64,000 nt of DNA from assembly GCA_001508335.1 (NCBI GenBank), contig LGFX01000005.1, forward strand, positions 62,001 to 126,000, in the 5' to 3' direction. The notes beneath the pieces were generated by a model. That model ran no database searches and had not been told where the DNA came from. It saw only the letters and a list, made by a program, of their open reading frames with translations. Every line of letters begins with the position of its first letter. Positions within the stretch are counted from its first letter, which is position 1. The DNA is from a candidate division TA06 bacterium 32_111 (lineage in GTDB: Bacteria > Hydrothermota > 32-111). Position numbers and translations under genes: made by a program. Below are positions 45,267 to 54,544 of the stretch, in pieces.

Positions 45267-45705
45267 AAGGTTACCACATTTTGAAGGGTGTATCGTATGT
45301 GGTCAAAAAAATCCTTTCGGTTTAAAGATACCCTTTTTCTTCGATGAAGAAAAGAAAACGGTTTTTGCAGATATAATTTTTGAGAAGCATTTTATAGGTT
45401 ACGATAACATAATACATGGTGGTATAATAACTACAGTTCTTGATGAATCTATGGCGTGGATAAATATCGAAATTACTCTCCGGATGGCTTTAACCAAAAC
45501 TATCAGAGTGAATTTTTTAAAACCTGTTAAGGTTGACATTAAGTATCGAGTTGAAAGTTATATCAAAGAGAGGAACGATAATAAAAGTTTGACTTATGCA
45601 TGTTTAAAGGACCCTGAAGGGCATATATGCGCTGAAAGTGAGGGGGAGTTTATTCTTATGAGTGAACTGAGGAGTAAAAAGATGAAAGAAGGTTTAACTT
45701 TTTAG
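45256..45705 (+). CDS. Hotdog-fold thioesterase (PaaI-like)
   Basis: 149 residues from the ATG at 45256, with GGAGG 10 nt upstream (an earlier ATG at 45247 is too close to it). A single hotdog domain with GCIVCGQKNPFGLKI and DNIIHGGIITTVLDESM, the latter holding the usual Asp/Glu and Gly pocket of 4HBT acyl-CoA thioesterases. The CxxC at the start is shared by several members. It follows the nitrilase gene and precedes a small DUF6812-like gene. Confidence 0.87.
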   Translation: MSVKRLPHFEGCIVCGQKNPFGLKIPFFFDEEKKTVFADIIFEKHFIGYDNIIHGGIITTVLDESMAWINIEITLRMALTKTIRVNFLKPVKVDIKYRVESYIKERNDNKSLTYACLKDPEGHICAESEGEFILMSELRSKKMKEGLTF

Positions 45706-45713
45706 GAGGTCAT

Positions 45714-45971
45714 ATGGCATTCGAAAGGGAGAGGGTAAAATCGTTGATATTTACAACAAACTGTGAAATAAGAGGATATGTACACATACCACCTGGGGGA
45801 AGGTTAACAGATTTTTTAAACAACATTGCAAAGCCATTTATACCAGTTACAGATGCTGAAGTTAGAACAGTTGATGGAAAAACTTACAAAACTAAACTTA
45901 TGCAGTTGAACAAAGATTTTATTACAATAATTATTCCAGAAGAATCTATAGATAAAGAAGGATCACTGTGA
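45714..45971 (+). CDS. Small conserved protein, DUF6812-like
   Basis: 85 residues, AGGAGGTCAT just before the ATG. I recognise the shape (ERVKSLIFTTNCEIRGYVHIPPGGRLTDFLN in motif form, residues 5-35; then PVTDAEV) from small uncharacterised proteins of gliding/FCB-type bacteria annotated as DUF6812, and suspect a beta-barrel RNA- or ligand-binding role. No signal peptide or helix. It overlaps the 3' end of the LolA-like gene on the other strand by 9 nt. Confidence 0.6.
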   Translation: MAFERERVKSLIFTTNCEIRGYVHIPPGGRLTDFLNNIAKPFIPVTDAEVRTVDGKTYKTKLMQLNKDFITIIIPEESIDKEGSL

Positions 45972-46697
45972 GAACTTTTTAAATAGATCCTTCATATCGG
46001 TTATTTTACCTTTTTTTATCTCAAAAAGTGAATCATCTATCTGGGTATTGAATTTTATCTTATCGATGTTCATTTCCATAATCTTCTTGCCGTTCAAATT
46101 CGCTTCAATTTTAAAAGGCATATACCTCTCTTCTTCTATCTTTTTATAGTCAGTGAAAGTCATAATTAGTGTATCCTTCTTATCATTCTGATAATCAACA
46201 TATTTAGAAAGGAATAGATTCTCTTTATCTACGAAGAGTAGTCCTTCTGATTCTTTGTGTTTGAAAATGTAATTTTTATCCTTTTCGTAAAGATAATCGT
46301 AATCATCGTTGATTTGTTTCCACCACAGAACACCTTTATCCTGATTGTAACTATCTTTTTCCTTCTCTGACAATTCTATTTTTCCCACAATTGGGTTTAC
46401 GATAAACATATTGTCGCCATCTTTAATTATGGTTGTTGCCATCTGCTGGACATCCTCCATCTCTAACGAATCTGGAATTATTTCCATTTTCATCTTTTTA
46501 TCCTTTACTAAAATTTTCATGGTCATTGGAACTTTAGCGTCGTTGTTATAGAAAATACTCTTATAAATTGCATCAATACTTTTTACATCAGAATAGGAAG
46601 AGTATTTTGTCTCTATCCTTTTAAAAATTTCTTCGGAAGTCTCAGCGTAAAAAACAAGTGCAAAAATTGTGATAAGAAATAGCGAAAATTTTTTCAT
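45963..46697 (-). CDS. LolA-like periplasmic lipoprotein-carrier family protein
   Basis: 244 residues with a signal peptide (FSLFLITIFALVFYAE). The LolA/LppX half-barrel is suggested by SDVKSIDAIYKSIF, MTMKILVKDKKMKMEI, MFIVNPIVGKIEL and the hinge-like MTFTDYKKIEEERYMPFKIE. Such proteins ferry lipids or lipoproteins across the periplasm. It is longer than classic LolA (about 200), so outer-membrane lipoprotein-sorting family is the safer label. A consensus promoter lies at 46720-46747 and AAGGAGTT precedes the ATG. Confidence 0.75.
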   Translation of the reverse strand: MKKFSLFLITIFALVFYAETSEEIFKRIETKYSSYSDVKSIDAIYKSIFYNNDAKVPMTMKILVKDKKMKMEIIPDSLEMEDVQQMATTIIKDGDNMFIVNPIVGKIELSEKEKDSYNQDKGVLWWKQINDDYDYLYEKDKNYIFKHKESEGLLFVDKENLFLSKYVDYQNDKKDTLIMTFTDYKKIEEERYMPFKIEANLNGKKIMEMNIDKIKFNTQIDDSLFEIKKGKITDMKDLFKKFSQ

Positions 46698-46719
46698 ATA
46701 AACTCCTTTTTAAAACTTG

Positions 46720-46747
46720 ATTATATGGTGAAAAATTTAATTGTCAA
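46720..46747 (-). promoter_or_regulatory. Consensus promoter of the LolA-like gene
   Basis: Minus strand TTGACA (46747-46742), 16-bp spacer, TATAAT (46725-46720). Both boxes are exact consensus. Confidence 0.85.
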
Positions 46748-46792
46748 TTAAAAAATGTTAAATTTATAATTTATAAAACAGAAGGAAAATTA

Positions 46793-46820
46793 TTGTAAAA
46801 TAATTTAACATAACTATAAT
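46793..46820 (+). promoter_or_regulatory. Promoter of the ABC exporter operon, leaderless
   Basis: TTGTAA (46793-46798), 16-bp spacer, TATAAT (46815-46820), 7 nt of A, then the ATG at 46828. There is no ribosome site; transcription should start at or next to the A of the ATG. Confidence 0.75.
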
Positions 46821-46827
46821 AAAAAAA

Positions 46828-48567
46828 ATGGGAAAAAAAACGATATCATATTTTGGAAGGATTTTATTTTACATAAAAAAAGAAAAGTTATTCTTTATCC
46901 TTGGACTTTTGATAACCATACTCGTTTCAGTTTCGAGGCTTTTGGACCCTTTAATATTAGCACATATAGTTGATAAAACTATTCCTTCGGGAAGTGTGAA
47001 GGATCTTTTAAAATTTTCTTTAATTTTTGTACTTGTTATATTTCTATCAGGTTTATTGACATACATTCAGAATATAATTTTTGCCAAACTCGGATTAAAA
47101 TTGATAACAAGACTGAAGATGGATCTTTTTTCACACATGTTGAAACTCCCTGTTAAATTTTTTGATGAAAAAAAGGTTGGCGAGTTGATTGCGAGAGTGG
47201 AAAGTGACGGAGAAAGGGTGAAAGAACTTTTTTCGAATCAGATGATAATGATCTTTGGTAACATTCTTTTTTTTGTGGGGATGATAGTTGTTCTTATGAT
47301 GAAAAACAGTTTTATAACATTGATACTTCTTATACCTTTAGGTTTCGTTTTCATCGTTTCAATACTTGTTATAAGATACCTAACAAAGTTTTTTAAAAAG
47401 GTTAGAGAACTTTACGCTGAACTTTCAGCTCAACTTACCGAATTCACACAGGGAATGATGGTCATTCAACTTTTCAACAGGGAAGATAGAATTAAAAAGA
47501 TAGTAGAAAATAAATCGAAAGAAAAGTTCAATGTTGAAAGTAAAACATCTTTCATCGAGTACTCCTTCTGGAGTTTACAGACATTTTTTGTTGAAACCCT
47601 CTTCATAATAATAGTTATCCTTTTAATTTCACCTAAAATAATTTCTGGCGTTTTAACTCTTGGAACACTTGTGATTTTCATACAGTATGGATTGAGGCTT
47701 TTCGAACCAATTATGCAGATAGCTGAAAACTTTAACATGTTTCAGAGAGCATTTGTTTCACTCCAAAGGATATTCAACATCATGGAAAATGAAGATGAAA
47801 GTTCATCATCAGGAGTTAAAAAGATTTCTACACTTGAAAGGGAGATAGTTTTTGAAAATGTAACTTTTTCCTACAAAGAAGGGGAAGGTGTTCTGAAAGA
47901 TCTTTCGTTTAAAATAAGGAAAGGAGAAAAGGTCGCTTTTGTTGGACCTTCTGGAAGTGGTAAGACAACAACCGCCAATCTTCTGCTTGGATTCTATAAG
48001 AATTATAAAGGAAAAATTTTAATAGATGGAACCGAAATAAGAGAGTTCGAGCTGAAATCTTTGAGAGAACTTTTCTCCTACATACCTCAGGAAGGGATAA
48101 TTTTTCCCGGAGATGTTCTTGAAAATGTGAGATTGTATGATGAAAAAATTTCTGAAGAGGTTGTTAAAAGTTCCATTAAAGATGTTTATGGTGATAGTTT
48201 ACTTTACAATGAGTTTGGAATATACAGGGAGATAAAAGAGAAGGGAAGAAACATCTCTGCTGGGGAAAAACAGTTTATAAACCTTGCAAGAGTTTTAGTA
48301 TTTTCAAAAGCATCAGTTGTTGTTATGGATGAAGCGACATCGTCTATTGATGAAATGACTGAACAAAAGATAATCGAAGCTCTCGATAGAATACTTGAGA
48401 GTAAAACTTCGATAATAATTGCTCACAGGTTATCAACTGTAATAAACTGTGACAACATTTTTCTTTTCGATGATGGAAGGATAATTACATCAGGGACGCA
48501 CAACAGGCTATTGGAAACTTCCAAAGAGTATAGAAAGATAGTTCAACAACACATTTTAAAGGAATGA
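46828..48567 (+). CDS. ABC exporter half-transporter, subunit with canonical Walker B
   Basis: 579 residues: six membrane helices (about 15-300) and one ATPase domain. Walker A is GPSGSGKTT, Walker B VVVMDEATSSID with the catalytic Glu, but the signature motif reads ISAGEKQ instead of LSGGQ. This combination matches the TM288/BmrD-type half of heterodimeric multidrug or lipid exporters. It pairs with the next gene (2-nt gap). The substrate is unknown. The ATG is leaderless. Confidence 0.88.
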   Translation: MGKKTISYFGRILFYIKKEKLFFILGLLITILVSVSRLLDPLILAHIVDKTIPSGSVKDLLKFSLIFVLVIFLSGLLTYIQNIIFAKLGLKLITRLKMDLFSHMLKLPVKFFDEKKVGELIARVESDGERVKELFSNQMIMIFGNILFFVGMIVVLMMKNSFITLILLIPLGFVFIVSILVIRYLTKFFKKVRELYAELSAQLTEFTQGMMVIQLFNREDRIKKIVENKSKEKFNVESKTSFIEYSFWSLQTFFVETLFIIIVILLISPKIISGVLTLGTLVIFIQYGLRLFEPIMQIAENFNMFQRAFVSLQRIFNIMENEDESSSSGVKKISTLEREIVFENVTFSYKEGEGVLKDLSFKIRKGEKVAFVGPSGSGKTTTANLLLGFYKNYKGKILIDGTEIREFELKSLRELFSYIPQEGIIFPGDVLENVRLYDEKISEEVVKSSIKDVYGDSLLYNEFGIYREIKEKGRNISAGEKQFINLARVLVFSKASVVVMDEATSSIDEMTEQKIIEALDRILESKTSIIIAHRLSTVINCDNIFLFDDGRIITSGTHNRLLETSKEYRKIVQQHILKE

Positions 48568-48568
48568 T

Positions 48569-50329
48569 ATGGAACATGTAAAATGGGTCTGGCGAGTCTG
48601 GAAAGAAGAAAAAAAGTTTTTGTTTTTCCTTTTCTTTATGACTTTACTTTCAACTTTTGTTACGGTTGCATATCCATTCATTTTTAAAATCCTTTTTGAT
48701 AATTTAAATAAAATTTTAACTTCTAAGATAAAAGTTGAAAATCCGATGTCTGAAATTTACAGGATAGTATATTTTCTATTGGGAATTGGAATAGTGAGAG
48801 TATTTTCGGGAATGTATCCTACCCTTAGAGCGTTTATGAATTACAGGTTTGAACATAAACTTAGAGTAAAATATTTTTCTTACATTTTAAAAAAGGACTT
48901 TTCTTTTTTCAACAATTTTAGAACCGGTGATATAGTTACAAGGTTGACCGATGATCTTTCAGATTTCCCGAAGATATGCTGGTTTTTATGTTCAGGTATT
49001 TTCAGAGCGTTAGATTCATCATCCAAAATATTTTTCTGTCTTTCCGTTATGTTTTTATTAAACTGGAAGTTAGCGCTTTTTTCAATCTTACCTATCCCTT
49101 TGATGGTTGCTATTTTTTATATGTTAAGCAGTAAACTCTATCTATCCTTCAAGATGAATCAGGAATCTATAAGTGAAATTAACAACCAACTTGAGATGAG
49201 TTTTTCTGGAATAAAGATAATCAAATCTTACAACAAGGAGAACCAGTACAACAGATTTTTTGAAAAAGCGTTAGGTATCAGAATGAGAACTGAGATGGAT
49301 CTGATAAAACTGAACTCTCTGATTCATTTAATTTATGAATATATAGATAGGATAGCACAGATAGTTGTAATTCTTTTTGGTGGAATGCTCGTTTTGAAAG
49401 GGGAAATATCTGTTGGAACCTTTTATGCATTCTATACTTACCTCTCAATCCTGATTTATCCCGTTTTAGATTTACCACAACTTTTTGTTTCAGGGAAACA
49501 ATCTTTTGTTAACATAGATCGTCTTGAAGAGATTAAAGATTACCCTGTAAAAACTTATAAAAGTGGAAAGGGTATAAAGATTGAAAAGATTGAAAGTATT
49601 GAATTCAAAGAAGTTTCTTTCGCTTACGATGAGAGGAATCTCATTTTAGAAAAATTATCATTCAATGTAAAAAAGGGTGAAAGGATAATAATAGTTGGAC
49701 AGGTAGGGGGTGGAAAATCAACTCTGCTTCATCTACTTTCCGGTTTTCTTATTCCAAAATCTGGTTCTATTTTAATAAATGGAATACCTATTGAAGATCT
49801 TGATTTGAAAAATTATAGGGATAAGGTGGGTTTTGTATTACAGGAACCTTTACTCTTTTCTGGAACTTTGAGGGAGAATGTTCTTTTTGGAGTTGATGAG
49901 TATGAGAAAGATGATTATGAAAAAGTTTTAAATATTGTGAATATGGAAGAGGAGATTAAAAGATTCAAACAGAGGGATGAAACAATCTTAGGACAGAGGG
50001 GCACATCCTTAAGTGGAGGGCAAAAGCAGAGGATTTCCATAGCGAGAGCCTTGATGAAAAAACCACAACTTTTGATTTTCGATGATATAACTTCCTCACT
50101 CGATACTGGAAATGAGAAAAAACTCTGGGAATCGCTCGAAGAATTTTTGAAAGATAGAATAACTATAGTTGTTTCACATAGGCTGGCTACTATTAAGTAT
50201 ATGGATAAGGTGATATTTCTTAACGAAAGAAAAGCTAAAGGTTGCTATACACACGAACAACTTTACACAGGTGAACCTGATTATAGAATGTTTATAGATA
50301 AGGAGAGAGAATGGAAAAAGGAGGAATAA
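48569..50329 (+). CDS. ABC exporter half-transporter, subunit with degenerate Walker B
   Basis: 586 residues, six helices plus an ATPase domain. Walker A is GQVGGGKST and the signature LSGGQKQ is canonical, but the catalytic Glu after Walker B is Asp (LLIFDDITSSLD). That is exactly the TM287/BmrC type, so the pair has one active and one degenerate nucleotide site. The upstream partner's ISAGE signature would complete the degenerate site. The gene overlaps the small glyoxalase-family gene by 19 nt. Confidence 0.88.
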   Translation: MEHVKWVWRVWKEEKKFLFFLFFMTLLSTFVTVAYPFIFKILFDNLNKILTSKIKVENPMSEIYRIVYFLLGIGIVRVFSGMYPTLRAFMNYRFEHKLRVKYFSYILKKDFSFFNNFRTGDIVTRLTDDLSDFPKICWFLCSGIFRALDSSSKIFFCLSVMFLLNWKLALFSILPIPLMVAIFYMLSSKLYLSFKMNQESISEINNQLEMSFSGIKIIKSYNKENQYNRFFEKALGIRMRTEMDLIKLNSLIHLIYEYIDRIAQIVVILFGGMLVLKGEISVGTFYAFYTYLSILIYPVLDLPQLFVSGKQSFVNIDRLEEIKDYPVKTYKSGKGIKIEKIESIEFKEVSFAYDERNLILEKLSFNVKKGERIIIVGQVGGGKSTLLHLLSGFLIPKSGSILINGIPIEDLDLKNYRDKVGFVLQEPLLFSGTLRENVLFGVDEYEKDDYEKVLNIVNMEEEIKRFKQRDETILGQRGTSLSGGQKQRISIARALMKKPQLLIFDDITSSLDTGNEKKLWESLEEFLKDRITIVVSHRLATIKYMDKVIFLNERKAKGCYTHEQLYTGEPDYRMFIDKEREWKKEE

Positions 50330-50670
50330 TTTTTTTCAAAACGAAAAAACTTGATCAGATAAAAAATTTTTACGTCGAAAATTTCGATATGGAGATTTTC
50401 CTTGATCAAAAAAAATGTGTAATTTTAAAGTATGAGAATCTTCTTCTTGGTTTTTGTGATTCTGATGAGGTTGAAAATTCAGGTGTAATAACTTTCTTTT
50501 ACGAAAGCAAGAAAGAGGTCGAAAAAAAGTATGAGAAGTTAAAAAAATTTATCACAGTTGATTTGAAAACAAATCCTTATTTTAAAATATACCATTTTTA
50601 TATAAAAGACCCTGAAGGGAGGGATGTTGAAGTGCAACATTTTCTTGATAAAATTTCAGAGGTATGTTGA
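50311..50670 (+). CDS. Glyoxalase/VOC-superfamily protein
   Basis: 119 residues, a single VOC module: FKTKKLDQIKNFYVENF at the start, LGFCDSD and YHFYIKDPEGRDVEVQHF at the end, where His/Glu metal ligands or their replacements sit. The usual first metal His is not evident (IIFFKT), so it may bind a ligand or drug instead of catalysing. It is the last gene of the ABC exporter operon. Read from the ATG at 50311, with GGAG inside the end of the upstream gene. Confidence 0.75.
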   Translation: MEKGGIIFFKTKKLDQIKNFYVENFDMEIFLDQKKCVILKYENLLLGFCDSDEVENSGVITFFYESKKEVEKKYEKLKKFITVDLKTNPYFKIYHFYIKDPEGRDVEVQHFLDKISEVC

Positions 50671-50908
50671 ATTTATAGATAAAGATTGGGAATGTCTTGA
50701 TTGATTAAAATGAGTTAGTTCACAGACTTAAACCTTATACTAGTATACTGCCTAAAAAGATTTTTGTGATATATAAGGGGAATAACAAGATAACTTCAAA
50801 AATTAAATCTAAAGTTGTGTCTAAAATTTTATCAATTTTATAGATGTTATAACAATTCTTTCAGAAAAATAAAGGAGTAAATAAAAGTTAAAGTTAAAAT
50901 AAAATTTT

Positions 50909-51088
50909 ATGACAATTCCAAACAATATATTTACACTTTTTGATATCCATGTTAAGAATAAAAAAACTAAAACAAGGTTTCAAATATTTTGCAAAACTGT
51001 TAAAGAAATTCGAAAAAAGGAGAGAAAAAGATATTGTAAATATAGTAAAGGTATTGTAAGACATAAGATTCTTGTTTTTAAAAATTAA
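50909..51088 (+). CDS. Candidate small basic ORF in an otherwise empty gap (possible remnant)
   Basis: The 474-bp gap 50671-51144 holds no recognised gene. Within it ATG 50909 opens 59 codons to TAA 51086-51088. The product is very lysine/arginine-rich (EIRKKERKRYCKYSKG) and could be the tail of a decayed transposase or RNA-binding gene, or chance. A weak AAAGTTAAAG lies upstream but no good ribosome site. The rest of the gap shows only AT-rich sequence with no tRNA or hairpin that I can support. Confidence 0.25.
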   Translation: MTIPNNIFTLFDIHVKNKKTKTRFQIFCKTVKEIRKKERKRYCKYSKGIVRHKILVFKN

Positions 51089-51144
51089 GGAAAAATCATT
51101 TTTCTTGCGACTAAAAGTTTAAAAGATGAATCATCCCAATATTT

Positions 51145-53424
51145 TCATTCTTTGAATTTTTCTTTATCCCTTATTTTTAACTGTTGGAAATCGTATAATC
51201 TGTATAGTGTAAGAAGATATGATAGGGTTGATTCAGCCCCCTGATTCAAATTAATTCCTAAAGGATGTATTCCATCCCTTGTGCCTCCTGTTGTAAAATC
51301 ATAGAGTGGTTCCCCAACATCGTTATCACCAAGGAACCAGTTTATACATAGTGACATAACTTTTTCATAGTATTCGTTTTGAGTGTATTTATAAACTTCA
51401 TAGATAGCATCACTCAACGCAGCTATCTCAACCGGTTGCTGATCGAATTGGGATTTTTTCTCTCCTCTTTTCAACCACCTTTTGTTTCCTATCAAAGACA
51501 ATCTGTCATTCTTTTTGTCATACTGTAAATCTATGAGCCATTTTAAACTTTTTTCTCCGATTGAAAAGATTTTTTCATTTTCGAAGAAACCTCCATAAGT
51601 TATAAGAGCTTGTGGTATACGAGCATTTTCATATGAAAGTATATCTTCAAGCCATATCCAGTTTTTATCAGAATTATCTTTGAATTGTTTATAGATCCTA
51701 TTGATCATATTTTCACATATCTTTTTTATTTCTATATCACCTTTGTATATGCTCAAATAAAAAATACCTCCTAAAGTTATAAAAGCCCAAGCTCTTGGAG
51801 ATGTAAAATGCATTACATTGTTTATAGTTTTTTTAAAAAGTTCTAACGCAAAGATGTGTAGAGAATTGTTCGGAGAATGTTTTATAAGATAACCTAACGA
51901 CCATATTACTCTTCCGACAGTATCCTCTGAAATCTTTTTATCTGTCCATTCTCTTTTGTAATTTAAAAAATTTCTTACTTTTTCAGATTGTTCATCGTAA
52001 GAATAGTGTACAAATGAAAGAAACTTTGTTATATAACTTAACATTTCGTTATTTTTTGTATTATTGTAATCTTTTATCGCAACGATCAAAGCTCTTGTAT
52101 TATCGTCAGTTGTGTAACCACTCTTTCTATCAGGTATATTTATCTTAGAAAATTGTATTATTCCAGTATCATCTGTGAGGATTTTGAAGAAGTTAAGATT
52201 GATCTCAGGTAAAATAGATTTTTTCTTTTCATACTCAATATCAATTTTTGCTTTTAATTTCCTTTGTCTTGTTATCGCTTCCCAGAATTTTTTTTCATAT
52301 TTTTGAACAACATTTTCCCATATAAAATTTCTTCCAAAATCGTATGCGTTTTTTCTGTATTGAGAAAATTTAGTTTCATCCTCTAAAAGTTTTATAATAT
52401 TATCTGCAATGCTTTTTTCATCCCTGAAAGGAACAAGAATTCCCCTTTCCTGACCCAGTAGTTCTTCAGCATACCAGTAAGGAGTCGAAATCAAAACTTT
52501 CCCGCATGTCAAAGCGTACGTTAAAGTTCCAGATGCTATTTGTTCCTTCGAAAGATAGGGTGTAAGATAAAAATCACTTGCAACGAGGAATTTTATCAAC
52601 TCTTCCTTTTCAACAAAATAGTTGAAAAATTCCACATTTTTCTCGATCCCTAATTTTTTTACAAGAAGTTCAAGGGAGATCCTGTAAGATTCACCAGATA
52701 CTTTTTTAACTTCCGGGTGTGTTATTCCAAGAATTACATAAAGAATATTGGGATATTTTTTCGCTATTATAGATGTTGCCTTAATCCCATACTCTATCCC
52801 TTTGTTTGAATTTATTAAACCAAATGTCAATATTATTTTTTTACCCTGGGCGTTCAGATCACCTTTATAATAGGAACTATCGAGGAAAGGAACATCTGGT
52901 GCACCATGCTCGATATAAACTATTTTTTCTTCAGGGATATTGTAAATATTCTTTAAAAGTTCGATAGCTTTTTTTGCAAGTACAACTAAATAGATAGATT
53001 TTCTGCCAAGTTCTGCAACAATGTATTTTTGTTCCCTTGATGGTTTTTCAATTACCGTATGTAATGTTGTTACTAGAGGTTTTCTTAAATTTTTGACAGT
53101 ATCAAGTATAAAGTTGCCATCTATTCCACCAAAAATACCAAATTCATGTTGTATGTTAACAACATCAACATTGCTGTTGTTTAAAAATTTCGCAGCATTT
53201 ATATAACTTAACTTCTCCTCTTTCATAATTTCGAATTTAACTTCACCTGGATAAAGATAATTCTGTTGGTCAGAAACAGCAACTACTGTTATATTTTTAT
53301 TTTGTGATTCTCTTATCTTCCAACTTTTAAATAGATTTTTAACTATATCGTTTGTAAATGTTGCTATACCACATTCTTTTGGAACATAGGTTGAAATAAA
53401 CGCTATTTTTAATCTACCATTCAT
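51145..53424 (-). CDS. GT4 glycosyltransferase fused to an (alpha/alpha)6-toroid-like domain
   Basis: 759 residues. The N-terminal half (about 1-390) is a GT-B glycosyltransferase of family 4: STYVPKECGIATFTNDI, NIQHEFGIFGG, ILTFGLINSNKGIEYGI and the donor-binding E-x7-E-like SKEQIASGTLTYAL. The second half (about 420-750) is helical with DDNTRALIVAI, GRVIWSLGY, FDQQPVEIAALSDAIYEVY and resembles the toroid of glycoside hydrolases. It likely builds or trims a mannose- or glucose-containing glycan. Downstream partner of the GH130 gene (25-bp gap). The fusion order is typical of GH130-linked loci. Confidence 0.82.
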   Translation of the reverse strand: MNGRLKIAFISTYVPKECGIATFTNDIVKNLFKSWKIRESQNKNITVVAVSDQQNYLYPGEVKFEIMKEEKLSYINAAKFLNNSNVDVVNIQHEFGIFGGIDGNFILDTVKNLRKPLVTTLHTVIEKPSREQKYIVAELGRKSIYLVVLAKKAIELLKNIYNIPEEKIVYIEHGAPDVPFLDSSYYKGDLNAQGKKIILTFGLINSNKGIEYGIKATSIIAKKYPNILYVILGITHPEVKKVSGESYRISLELLVKKLGIEKNVEFFNYFVEKEELIKFLVASDFYLTPYLSKEQIASGTLTYALTCGKVLISTPYWYAEELLGQERGILVPFRDEKSIADNIIKLLEDETKFSQYRKNAYDFGRNFIWENVVQKYEKKFWEAITRQRKLKAKIDIEYEKKKSILPEINLNFFKILTDDTGIIQFSKINIPDRKSGYTTDDNTRALIVAIKDYNNTKNNEMLSYITKFLSFVHYSYDEQSEKVRNFLNYKREWTDKKISEDTVGRVIWSLGYLIKHSPNNSLHIFALELFKKTINNVMHFTSPRAWAFITLGGIFYLSIYKGDIEIKKICENMINRIYKQFKDNSDKNWIWLEDILSYENARIPQALITYGGFFENEKIFSIGEKSLKWLIDLQYDKKNDRLSLIGNKRWLKRGEKKSQFDQQPVEIAALSDAIYEVYKYTQNEYYEKVMSLCINWFLGDNDVGEPLYDFTTGGTRDGIHPLGINLNQGAESTLSYLLTLYRLYDFQQLKIRDKEKFKE

Positions 53425-53448
53425 ACAATTCCCCCTTTGAATTGAAAA

Positions 53449-54396
53449 TCAATTTTCTTTTAGAAGGTATTCAAGCAATCTGTCCAGTTTTGCAAAAGCG
53501 AGACATATCGATGAATCTCCAGCTCCATAATACATGTATATTTCGTTTGTGCCTTTGTTAAATATAACTCCAGTAGGAAAGGTGACAGATGCTACATCTC
53601 CTATTCTTTCATAAGGTTCGGATGGACCAAAAACCCATTCGTCTGACCTTTTAATCAATTTCGTTGGGTCTTTTAAATCTAACAGTGCAAGTCCAACTCT
53701 ATAAAGGGGACCTGAGCCGCTATACCTTACTCCATGGTAAATGATGAGCCATCCGTATTTGGTTTTCATAGGTTGAGGTCCAAGACCAACTCTATGGCAA
53801 TCCCACCAACCTGGTCTTGTTTCAAGGACAATCTTGTGTTCGCCCCAATGTTTAAGATCAGGTGAAAATGAAATCCAGATATGTGCTTCACCTCTAATAA
53901 CTGGTCTATGTATCAAAGCGTACCGTCCTTTGAATGTTTCTGGGAAAAGACATGCATCTTTATCTTCAGGTGGAAGGAGGGAACCTTTTTTAGTATATCT
54001 TTTGAAATTCTCCGTTAGTGCCAAAGAAACCATCGGTCCACCTTTTGAAAAGGAAACATAGGTTATAGCATATTTTTTTAATTTTTTTAAATAGACAACT
54101 CTTGGATCCTCCAATCCCCATTGTTCTTCCTGCAATCTATCGGAAGGGTATAAGACAGGTTTTTTTGATATAACCCAGTTTGTTTTTCCATTATCACTTG
54201 TTGCACGCGAAATATGTGAAAAACCTCTTTTATCTTCAACTCTTACAAGAAGTAAGTATTTTTCTTTATATTTTATCGCTGCAGGATTGAACACCGCATT
54301 TACATGGTAAGGCCAGTCAGAAGGTTTTAAAATTGGATTGTTTGGATATCTCTCAAAAAGATTATTATGTTCATGTGAAATCAACTTATATTTCAT
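53449..54396 (-). CDS. Glycoside hydrolase family 130 phosphorylase
   Basis: 315 residues. The five-blade propeller is clear from RYPNNPILKPSDWPYHVNAVFNPAA, VEDKRGFSHISRATSDNG, GLEDPRVVYLKKLKKYAITYV, LLIYHGVRYSG (cited as separate short motifs) and the ending MYYGAGDSSICLAFAKLD. GH130 enzymes phosphorolyse beta-1,4- or beta-1,2-mannosides. Together with the glycosyltransferase next door it suggests metabolism of a mannan-type glycan. A promoter lies at 54418-54446 and GGAG precedes the ATG. Confidence 0.92.
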   Translation of the reverse strand: MKYKLISHEHNNLFERYPNNPILKPSDWPYHVNAVFNPAAIKYKEKYLLLVRVEDKRGFSHISRATSDNGKTNWVISKKPVLYPSDRLQEEQWGLEDPRVVYLKKLKKYAITYVSFSKGGPMVSLALTENFKRYTKKGSLLPPEDKDACLFPETFKGRYALIHRPVIRGEAHIWISFSPDLKHWGEHKIVLETRPGWWDCHRVGLGPQPMKTKYGWLIIYHGVRYSGSGPLYRVGLALLDLKDPTKLIKRSDEWVFGPSEPYERIGDVASVTFPTGVIFNKGTNEIYMYYGAGDSSICLAFAKLDRLLEYLLKEN

Positions 54397-54417
54397 TTAT
54401 TCTCCTTTTAATTTTTA

Positions 54418-54446
54418 ATTATAACTTTATTTTTCCATTATTTCAA
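54418..54446 (-). promoter_or_regulatory. Promoter of the GH130-glycosyltransferase operon
   Basis: Minus strand TTGAAA (54446-54441), 17-bp spacer, TATAAT (54423-54418), then AAGGAG and the ATG at 54396. Confidence 0.7.
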
Positions 54447-54544
54447 GTTTTTTATTGATAAAAAAACTTGGATGGTTAAAATTATAATGAGGTGATTTAA
54501 TTTTTAAATTTTAAAGGTAAAAAATGCAATAAGGAGGTTGGATT

